A stretch of 12,720 bases of DNA from Bacteroidota bacterium (GTDB taxonomy: Bacteria > Bacteroidota > Bacteroidia > Bacteroidales > GCA-2748055). Position numbers and translations under genes: made by a program. The notes under the pieces are model-generated. The model ran no database searches, was not told the DNA's origin, and saw only the letters and a list, made by a program, of their open reading frames with translations. Shown here piece by piece: positions 6,958 to 12,720 of this stretch. Location: positions 1-12,720 of the forward strand of contig JAAEOI010000124.1 of the NCBI GenBank assembly GCA_024244665.1, written 5' to 3'. Numbering within the stretch: the stretch's first letter is position 1; every line of letters begins with the position of its first letter.

Positions 6958-7599
6958 ATGGATAATTTTCGTCATAAAGGACTGAGAAGTAAGCTTATAG
7001 AGGGTCTTCGTAAAAAGGGGATCCTCAATGAGGATGTACTGGATGCAATGAGCCTTGTTCCCAGGCATCTCTTCATGGACAGCAGTTTTATCAACTTCTC
7101 TTATACGGACAAGGCCTTCCCCATATCGGCCGGACAAACAATTTCTCAACCATACACCGTGGCTTTCCAGACAGAATTACTGGAGGTTAGAAAGCACCTC
7201 AAAGTGCTGGAGGTGGGTACGGGGTCGGGGTATCAGACTGCCGTTTTGCTGGAACTGGGGGCCCGGGTATATACCATTGAGCGGCAAAGGCAGCTATTTC
7301 TGGAGGCACAGAAAACGCTTTCCCCTCTCAACTATAAGCCCGTCTATTTCTATGGAGACGGTTATGAAGGGGTGCTGGCCTATGCTCCTTACGACAGGAT
7401 CCTGGTCACAGCAGCCGCACCCGAAATTCCTAAAAAACTTCTGGAGCAGCTTAACACAGGCGGAATCCTCGTGATCCCTGAAGGGGGCTCGGCCGGACAA
7501 AAAATGATCAGGATTGAACGGGTATCGGAAAAAGAGTATAAAAAGAGCGAACACGGCTACTTTTCGTTTGTTCCGCTTTTACCGGGAAAAAACAGCTAG
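6958..7599 (+). CDS. pcm: Protein-L-isoaspartate O-methyltransferase
   Basis: This 213-residue cytosolic repair enzyme uses S-adenosylmethionine to methylate isoaspartyl residues in aged proteins. The AdoMet-binding loop is LEVGTGSGYQTAVL (residues 84-97, core GTGSG), followed by the acidic strand end VYTIE (104-108). The family signature around the active site is visible as FPISAGQTISQPYTVAFQ (54-71). The post-II region is YDRILVTAAAPEIPKKLLEQ (145-164) and the C-terminal strand is FSFVPLLPG. Length is normal. The ATG at 6958 is taken because the alignment to family starts around RHKGLR fits. A TATATTTA sequence at 6932-6939 is a near miss to TAnnTTTG. The next gene begins one base after the stop, so the two are cotranscribed. 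Confidence 0.94.
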   Translation: MDNFRHKGLRSKLIEGLRKKGILNEDVLDAMSLVPRHLFMDSSFINFSYTDKAFPISAGQTISQPYTVAFQTELLEVRKHLKVLEVGTGSGYQTAVLLELGARVYTIERQRQLFLEAQKTLSPLNYKPVYFYGDGYEGVLAYAPYDRILVTAAAPEIPKKLLEQLNTGGILVIPEGGSAGQKMIRIERVSEKEYKKSEHGYFSFVPLLPGKNS

Positions 7600-7600
7600 G

Positions 7601-8239
7601 ATGATTCAGACAGAAGCAATCGTATTCAATGACTTCCAGGTAAACACACACCTTGTATGGGATGAGACCGGGGATTGCCTGGTGATCGATCCGGCATTCT
7701 ATTCAGATGAGGAACGGGACTATTTTAAATCGGTCCTCCGGGAAAAAGGATTGAAGGTCACCGGGCAACTCAACACTCACTGTCACGTGGACCATATTCT
7801 CGGCGTGGATTTCATGAAATCGGAATTGAACTGCCCGGTGAGGGCGCACCGGGAGGAGTTGAAAATCATCGCGAATGCTCCCCATATGGGCGACATCTTC
7901 GGATGGAGTGTTGAGCCCATTGATGTCATTGATGACTTCCTGGAGGAGGAGAAAGATCTTACCGTAGGAAATCACATGCTCAGAATAATACATGTTCCCG
8001 GCCACTCCCCCGGGAGCGTGGCAATCTACTCAGAAGAGGGCGGATTTGTGATCACTGGCGATGCACTCTTCCAGGGCAGTATCGGCCGGACCGATTTGCC
8101 TGGCGGAGACTACGATACACTGATCAGATCCATCAAGGAAAAATTGCTCACACTGCCCCCCGGAACCACGGTATTCCCGGGACACGGACCCTCCTCAACC
8201 ATAGGGCATGAGAGGGACGAAAATCCCTTCCTGAAATAG
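7601..8239 (+). CDS. MBL-fold metallo-hydrolase, glyoxalase II-like
   Basis: This 212-residue metallo-beta-lactamase-fold hydrolase is close in layout to the YcbL/GloB glyoxalase II-like group, which cleaves thioesters. The metal ligands are present: THCHVDH (His60, His62, Asp64, His65), His135 in VPGHSPGS, Asp154 in TGDALFQGSIGRTDLPGG and His195 in PGHGPSST. The family's usual metal-site consensus is T-H-x-H-x-D-H, so this site should be complete. The C-terminal substrate-binding domain of true glyoxalase II is missing, so glutathione thioesters are not assured. A persulfide dioxygenase-like role is another possibility. I chose the ATG at 7601, one base after the pcm stop. An in-frame ATG at 7514 would add 29 basic residues lying inside pcm. 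Coupled translation with pcm is likely. Confidence 0.92.
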   Translation: MIQTEAIVFNDFQVNTHLVWDETGDCLVIDPAFYSDEERDYFKSVLREKGLKVTGQLNTHCHVDHILGVDFMKSELNCPVRAHREELKIIANAPHMGDIFGWSVEPIDVIDDFLEEEKDLTVGNHMLRIIHVPGHSPGSVAIYSEEGGFVITGDALFQGSIGRTDLPGGDYDTLIRSIKEKLLTLPPGTTVFPGHGPSSTIGHERDENPFLK

Positions 8240-8285
8240 ATTAAACAACATCATTTCGCAAATGGATTTTGAAGACCCTTTTAAC

Positions 8286-8293
8286 TATATTTG
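8286..8293 (+). promoter_or_regulatory. Candidate -7 element for gcvP
   Basis: TATATTTG matches TAnnTTTG. Transcription would begin near 8300, giving a leader of about 32 bases before the ATG at 8332. It lies inside the possible TTG-initiated extension of the frame and so supports the inner start. No TTG is found at the expected upstream distance. Confidence 0.45.
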
Positions 8294-8331
8294 GGCTTCT
8301 GTTCAAATCTTATTTTTCAATATCTCTTTGC

Positions 8332-11202
8332 ATGAAATCAGATAGCTTTCGCCAACGCCACCTTGGCCCGGACAAGACCGAAATCGGAAAAATGCTGCAA
8401 AAAATCGGTAGCGGTTCCCTGGACGAACTGGTGGAGAAAACCATCCCAGCCTCCATCTTTAACAAACAGGCCCTGAACCTTCCGGAAGAGACCGACGAGC
8501 ACTCCTACCTGCAGAGAATGAGGGAGATTGCTGCAAAAAACAGGCTCTTCAAATCCTATATAGGACTTGGCTACTATAACACCCTGCTCCCATCGGCAAT
8601 TCAGAGAAACATCCTTGAAAATCCTAACTGGTATACTTCCTATACCCCTTATCAGGCTGAGATCTCCCAGGGCCGGCTGGAAGCCCTGCTTAATTTCCAG
8701 ACCATGGTGATGGATCTCACCGGGATGGAGATTGCCAATGCATCCCTCCTGGATGAAGCCACTGCCGCCTCAGAGGCGATGATCATGCTCTACAACGCCC
8801 GCAGCAGGGCTGTAGTGAAAGCGGAAAAAAAGAGCTTCTTTGTTGACGAGAATATCTTCCCGCAGACAAAAGCCGTACTGGTTACCCGCTCCCGGCCCCT
8901 CGGCATCGAACTCATATTCGGAAGCTACGCGGATGCACCCCTGAACGACAACATGTTTGGCTGCCTGTTACAATACCCTGCGGCAGACGGAGCCATAAGG
9001 GATTACAGCGGTATTACCAAAGCTGCCCACGAAAAAGAGATCTCAGTGGCAGTTGCTGCCGATCTCATGAGTCTGGTCCTGATCACCCCTCCCGGTGAAT
9101 GGGATGCAGATGTGGTAGTGGGTTCCACACAACGTTTCGGGATCCCCATGTTCTATGGTGGACCCCATGCTGCCTATTTTGCCACAAAGGAATCCTTCAA
9201 AAGGAGTATGCCGGGAAGGATCATCGGGATATCCATCGATGTGAATGAAAAACCGGCCCTGAGAATGGCCCTTCAGACCAGGGAACAGCACATCAAGAGA
9301 GAACGGGCCACCTCCAACATTTGTACTGCACAGGCATTGCTGGCAAGCATGGCCGGTATGTACGGGGTATATCATGGACCTGATGGACTGCAAAGGATCG
9401 CTTCGAATATCCACTCCGGGGCAGCATACATGGCCTCACAACTGAAGAAGCTGGGATACCGGGTGATCCATGAGAACTACTTTGATACCCTCCTGGTGGA
9501 GATCCCCGGATCGGTAAATACCGAAGCCATTCGTGAACTTGCTGTTGAGAAGGAGATCAACCTCCACTACCACGATGAAAAACTGCTTCAGTTCTCCACC
9601 GATGAATCGACTCGCGAAGAGGAGCTTAATGAGCTCCTGGAAATTTTCTCTGTTGTTGTCAAAAAATCGGTTCAGTACCAGGATTCCATCAAGTCTGTCA
9701 CCGCATTTGACGATACTTTTGCTCGAAAATCGGATATCCTGACCCAGGATGTTTTCCACAAATACAGGTCTGAAACCGACCTGATGCGTTATATCAGGAT
9801 GCTTGAGAAAAAGGATATCTCCCTGACCCAGTCGATGATCTCCCTGGGCTCCTGTACCATGAAACTCAATGCGGCCACCCAGTTGATGCCAGTGAGCTGG
9901 CCCGAATTTGCCTCACTGCACCCCTTTGTGCCTATCAACCAGACTGAAGGAACACACCAGTTGATCAACGAACTTGAAGCCGGCCTGAAAGAGATCACCG
10001 GTTTTGAGACCATTTCTTTCCAGTCCAATTCTGGAGCTTCCGGCGAATATGCCGGATTGATGGTGATCCAGGCCTACCACGAGAGTCGGGGGGATGCTCA
10101 TCGCAACATCGTTTTAATTCCCGCCTCGGCACATGGCACCAACCCTGCCAGTGCAGTGATGGCAGGGCTCACAGTAAAGGTGGTCAATTGCGACGATCGC
10201 GGCAACATTGATACAGCCCATCTGAAGGAGCTTGCTGAAATCCATAAGGATGAACTCTCTTCCATCATGATCACTTACCCCTCGACGCACGGGGTATTTG
10301 AGGACAACATTCGTGAGATCATCGATATTGTACATGAGAACGGTGGACAGGTATACATGGACGGGGCCAACATGAATGCCCAGGTTGGTCTGACCAGCCC
10401 GGCATTTATCGGGGCCGATGTGTGCCACCTCAACCTGCACAAGACCTTTGCCATACCACATGGCGGAGGCGGACCCGGCGTGGGCCCCATCGGGGTAGCC
10501 AACCACCTGGTTGAGTTCCTCCCCACCCACCCCCTGGTAGAAACCGGCGGGATTAATGGAATCAGCGCAGTGGCTGCAGCCCCTTACGGAAGCGCAGGAG
10601 TATTGGGCATCTCCCATAGCTATATCAAAATGCTCGGGGCTGCCGGCCTCACCGAATCCACCCGCATTGCTATTCTGAATGCAAACTATGTGGCCGCCTC
10701 CCTGAAGGATCACTATGATATCCTCTATCGCGGAACCGAAGGTTTCGTGGCACATGAGATGATCCTCGATTGCAGGAAATTTAAAACCATGGCAGATATT
10801 ACTGAGGCGGATATTGCCAAAAGGCTTATGGATTACGGCTTCCATGCCCCCACTCTCTCCTTCCCGGTACACGGTACACTGATGATGGAACCCACCGAAA
10901 GCGAATCAAAAGCTGAGCTTGACCGTTTCATCCAGGCCATGATCGATATCCATAGAAATATCATGGAGATTGCCGAAGGTAAACAGGAAGTCGAAGGAAG
11001 TGTGTTGCGCAATGCTCCACACACCGCCGAAATACTCCTGGCTGAAAACTGGGACAGAGGATATTCACGAGAGCAGGCGGCTTTCCCCCTGCCGTGGGTA
11101 AGGGAGAACAAGTTCTGGCCCCCGGTGAGCCGTATTAATGACGTGTATGGCGACCGTAACCTGGTCTGCTCCTGTGAACCTCTGGAGTCTTACAGGGAAT
11201 AA
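8332..11202 (+). CDS. gcvP: Glycine dehydrogenase (decarboxylating), P-protein, fused form
   Basis: This 956-residue PLP enzyme is the P-protein of the glycine cleavage system. It decarboxylates glycine and passes the aminomethyl group to lipoyl H-protein. Both homologous halves are fused in one chain, as in E. coli. The first half begins with FRQRHLGPDKTEIGKML and includes YTPYQAEISQGRLEALLNFQ. The second half has LGSCTMKLNAATQ, SGEYAGL and SAHGTNPASA. The PLP lysine is Lys704 in NLHKTFAIPHGGGGPGVGP. The C-terminus with FPLPWVRENKFWPPVSRINDVYGDRNL is complete. The frame can be extended to a TTG at 8269, which would add a hydrophobic stretch that mimics a signal peptide. I reject that because the enzyme is cytosolic and the family starts near this Met. 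The genes for H- and T-protein are not in the window. Confidence 0.97.
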   Translation: MKSDSFRQRHLGPDKTEIGKMLQKIGSGSLDELVEKTIPASIFNKQALNLPEETDEHSYLQRMREIAAKNRLFKSYIGLGYYNTLLPSAIQRNILENPNWYTSYTPYQAEISQGRLEALLNFQTMVMDLTGMEIANASLLDEATAASEAMIMLYNARSRAVVKAEKKSFFVDENIFPQTKAVLVTRSRPLGIELIFGSYADAPLNDNMFGCLLQYPAADGAIRDYSGITKAAHEKEISVAVAADLMSLVLITPPGEWDADVVVGSTQRFGIPMFYGGPHAAYFATKESFKRSMPGRIIGISIDVNEKPALRMALQTREQHIKRERATSNICTAQALLASMAGMYGVYHGPDGLQRIASNIHSGAAYMASQLKKLGYRVIHENYFDTLLVEIPGSVNTEAIRELAVEKEINLHYHDEKLLQFSTDESTREEELNELLEIFSVVVKKSVQYQDSIKSVTAFDDTFARKSDILTQDVFHKYRSETDLMRYIRMLEKKDISLTQSMISLGSCTMKLNAATQLMPVSWPEFASLHPFVPINQTEGTHQLINELEAGLKEITGFETISFQSNSGASGEYAGLMVIQAYHESRGDAHRNIVLIPASAHGTNPASAVMAGLTVKVVNCDDRGNIDTAHLKELAEIHKDELSSIMITYPSTHGVFEDNIREIIDIVHENGGQVYMDGANMNAQVGLTSPAFIGADVCHLNLHKTFAIPHGGGGPGVGPIGVANHLVEFLPTHPLVETGGINGISAVAAAPYGSAGVLGISHSYIKMLGAAGLTESTRIAILNANYVAASLKDHYDILYRGTEGFVAHEMILDCRKFKTMADITEADIAKRLMDYGFHAPTLSFPVHGTLMMEPTESESKAELDRFIQAMIDIHRNIMEIAEGKQEVEGSVLRNAPHTAEILLAENWDRGYSREQAAFPLPWVRENKFWPPVSRINDVYGDRNLVCSCEPLESYRE

Positions 11203-11615
11203 CTACAAAAGGTCCCTGAGCACTGACTTTACTCCGGCATCCAGGTCCAGGGTAAAGTACTCTCACATTCCCGGCAGGGTTGAAAACTATCATTGCTGGT
11301 CACCTATGTTTTTACAACAGATCCTTTAAACACAGTCAACTTTCCCTTCGCACCGTTAGCGCTGGTAACAGCCAGAATTCTAAACTGGAAAAAACAGAGG
11401 TTGGAAATCCGGACAGAATTGATCTTTCCAACATCAATCTTGGATACCGCATCATCGCCCTGATGTTTATCGCTGCTATTTCACCTGGTATCTCAATTTA
11501 CTATTCAAGGAGACAAAAAAGCAGGACACTGATCTCTATCCAGCTAAAGATCTCTCCAGCCTCAGCGAGGTGATGAGCCTCATGCAAAAAGCCCTGGTCA
11601 GCCTCGAGCAAAAGA
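11203..11615. other. 413-base stretch without a recognised gene
   Basis: This gap between gcvP and the convergent ssb gene holds no recognisable RNA gene, repeat or clear terminator. A plus-strand frame from 11280 (97 codons) contains one hydrophobic segment, GYRIIALMFIAAISPGISIY, near its C-terminus, followed by basic residues. A second frame after 11515 reads DLYPAKDLSSLSEVMSLMQK, which looks like a regular amphipathic helix. The two would join if the A6 run at 11515-11520 were one base longer. This may be a decayed or frameshifted small membrane protein gene, but nothing identifies it. Confidence 0.4.
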
Positions 11616-12017
11616 CTAGGCCTCAGCCCCGCTCTTCTCCTTCGATTTCGACTTCACCTCCGTTTTTGGCTCCTCTCCGCTATTCCGTTGGGAGAGAAAC
11701 AGGAAGTTGTCACAGATAATCTCTGTACTGTAGTGCTTGATCCCCTCCTTATCGTCCCACGAATTGGTTGATATCTTCCCCTCAACGTAGAGGGCATCCC
11801 CTTTGTCCACATGCTGCTTTACAATTTCAGCCGCTTTGTTCCACACGACGATCCTGTGCCATTCGGTCCGCCTTACCTCCTCCCCCTCCTTATCCTTCCA
11901 GACTTCATTGGTTGCCAGCGGAAAATTGGCCACAAAAGCCTCCCCGTCACGTTCTGTTACCCTTGGTACCTCACCCACGTTTCCGACGAGGGTCACCCTG
12001 TTTACTCCGTATTTCAT
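11616..12017 (-). CDS. ssb: Single-stranded DNA-binding protein
   Basis: This 133-residue protein binds single-stranded DNA during replication, repair and recombination, normally as a tetramer. The OB-fold covers residues 1-110, with the family pattern MKYGVNRVTLVGNVGEVPRV, then ANFPLATNEVWKD, TEWHRIVVWNKAAEIV and DALYVEGKIST. Trp residues suitable for base stacking are present in the WHRIVVW segment. The tail is only about 20 residues, lysine-rich (SKSKEKSG) and ends in GAEA. The D-D-x-P-F tip through which SSB recruits partner proteins is missing. The protein may therefore be a secondary SSB of a two-SSB genome, or the primary one of a lineage with a diverged tip. The start ATG is at 12017. 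No TAnnTTTG element was found on its upstream side. Confidence 0.93.
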   Translation of the reverse strand: MKYGVNRVTLVGNVGEVPRVTERDGEAFVANFPLATNEVWKDKEGEEVRRTEWHRIVVWNKAAEIVKQHVDKGDALYVEGKISTNSWDDKEGIKHYSTEIICDNFLFLSQRNSGEEPKTEVKSKSKEKSGAEA

Positions 12018-12100
12018 AATGCTTAAGATTTGGTTACAGGGGTTAATGTGATGAAGGGTGGGGATATCGGTTAGTTAGGTCTGGACGATGAGTGATTCTG

Positions 12101-12131
12101 TTGGTCAGGGTGTATATATTCATTAATTTTG
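12101..12131 (+). promoter_or_regulatory. Bacteroidota-type promoter for the AT-rich metallopeptidase gene
   Basis: TTG at 12101-12103 and TAATTTTG at 12124-12131 are 20 bases apart, which fits the TTG/TAnnTTTG consensus. Transcription would start near 12138, leaving a leader of almost 50 bases before the ATG at 12186. Confidence 0.5.
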
Positions 12132-12185
12132 GAGTACTAAATCCAACTGGTGTTTATATTCACTTGTTGGTAATAGTAAGAAGAA

Positions 12186-12720
12186 ATGCGAATAGGAATA
12201 CTAATTATTATCTTATTTATTGTTCTTCCATTTGAAATTAATGGTCAAGAGAAAGAATGGATTTTAAATAAGGATTCCATTTATACCTCAACTACTTCAA
12301 AGCATTTTAAATTATACTCTGTACATGGTCATATCTCAACTAAAATTCAGAAAAAAATTCTAGATGAAAGAGAATTAGCTTATAAGCAGATATCCGATTT
12401 TTTAGGAATTAATATAAATATAGAAATTAATATTTTTCTTTTCCAGAATGGGCAATTAAAGTATGATGTGACTGGTCACGAAGGTTATGGGTGGGGATTT
12501 GATAATAATATAGTGGAAGTCTATAATGACTCAATTAAAGTTGACCCTTACCATGAGTTAGTCCATATTTTAGGATATACCCTGTCAAAACCCCCAGCAT
12601 TAATAGATGAAGGATTGGCAGTTTACCTGTCTCAAATATATGGCGATAAACCATTTTCAAAACTACTAGGTTATCCTTTACAAAGCATTAATGAAATCCT
12701 CACTCTGTTACTTGAAAAGG
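12186..12720 (+). CDS. Secreted HExxH metallopeptidase-like protein, 5' part
   Basis: This gene runs off the right edge with 178 codons visible. The first 20 residues (MRIGILIIILFIVLPFEING) form a signal peptide, so the protein is exported. A zinc-peptidase site follows: HELVH at His123-Glu124-His127, then DEGLAVYL with Glu142. The H-E-x-x-H plus 'E-G-L-A-x-Y' spacing matches the gluzincin-like Peptidase_MA group, in which the second-motif Glu is the third metal ligand. Between signal and site is a region with alternating beta segments (KHFKLYSVHGHISTKIQKKI, then NINIEINIFLFQN). Codon use is extremely AT-rich (TTA, ATA, AAT); one line, 12361-12420, is 23% GC against 57% in a gcvP line. That suggests recent transfer or weak selection. 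The start is ATG at 12186 because it opens the signal peptide and lies after a plausible promoter. Substrate is unknown. Confidence 0.75.
   Translation, partial: MRIGILIIILFIVLPFEINGQEKEWILNKDSIYTSTTSKHFKLYSVHGHISTKIQKKILDERELAYKQISDFLGININIEINIFLFQNGQLKYDVTGHEGYGWGFDNNIVEVYNDSIKVDPYHELVHILGYTLSKPPALIDEGLAVYLSQIYGDKPFSKLLGYPLQSINEILTLLLEK

Noticed and set aside
7514..7600. Earlier ATG for the MBL hydrolase, 29 residues upstream
   Set aside because: The extension lies within pcm, is merely basic, and the ATG at 7601 follows the pcm stop directly and starts the fold at the usual place.
8269..8331. TTG-initiated extension of GcvP that looks like a signal peptide
   Set aside because: The P-protein is cytosolic, the family begins at the inner Met, and a promoter element lies inside the extension.
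10114..10872. A 252-codon open frame on the minus strand inside gcvP
   Set aside because: It lies wholly antisense to a strongly conserved, complete gene and has no recognisable domain; it reflects the codon bias of gcvP.
11768..12051. Three overlapping plus-strand open frames across ssb
   Set aside because: They are all antisense to the clearly identified ssb and none resembles a protein family.
1..12720. Search for CRISPR arrays, insertion sequences or phage genes
   Set aside because: No regularly spaced repeats, transposase motifs or paired terminal inverted repeats were seen by eye.

Overview
The window looks like ordinary chromosome from a member of the Bacteroidota, probably a Bacteroidales/Marinilabiliales-type anaerobe or facultative organism; the phylum is well supported, the order is a guess. 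The evidence is TAnnTTTG-type promoter elements instead of -10/-35 boxes, few Shine-Dalgarno sequences, remnants resembling type IX secretion sorting tails, a Bacteroidota-type Crp/Fnr regulator with a TCC cysteine cluster, and a carboxypeptidase-regulatory-like surface protein family typical of the phylum.

Layout. 1-543 is the C-terminal end of an outer-membrane-associated carboxypeptidase-like regulatory domain protein. It converges on an AT-rich sulfotransferase gene (570-1391, minus). About 1.4-3.2 kb is a worn region. It holds one small two-TM protein gene with a clean Bacteroidota promoter (1678-2091) and one intact Crp/Fnr regulator (2281-2919). Around them lie three gene remnants absent from a normal ORF list: an orphan T9SS type A sorting tail (1464-1574), a second sorting-tail-like fragment (2093-2236) and a truncated glutaredoxin with its CxxC intact (3052-3171).

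3.2-8.2 kb carries housekeeping and envelope genes: a lipoprotein M3 peptidyl-dipeptidase (3247-5355), a strong bidirectional terminator, a polyprenyl-phosphate glycosylphosphotransferase that starts surface-polysaccharide repeat units (5417-6835, minus), and a tight two-gene unit of protein-L-isoaspartate O-methyltransferase and a glyoxalase II-like MBL-fold hydrolase (6958-8239). Then comes a full-length fused glycine dehydrogenase GcvP (8332-11202), about 0.4 kb without a recognisable gene, an SSB protein without the usual C-terminal tip (11616-12017, minus), and the start of a very AT-rich gene for a secreted HExxH metallopeptidase-like protein that runs off the right edge (12186-12720).

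The genes do not form one pathway. The only convincing functional grouping is the pcm/MBL pair. The sulfotransferase and the glycosylphosphotransferase could both serve surface glycan synthesis, but they are 4 kb apart. I see no CRISPR array, defence island, insertion sequence, tRNA or rRNA. I do not see an obvious new system; the most useful observations are the three remnants, the AT-rich metallopeptidase gene, the tail-less SSB and one possible frameshifted gene.
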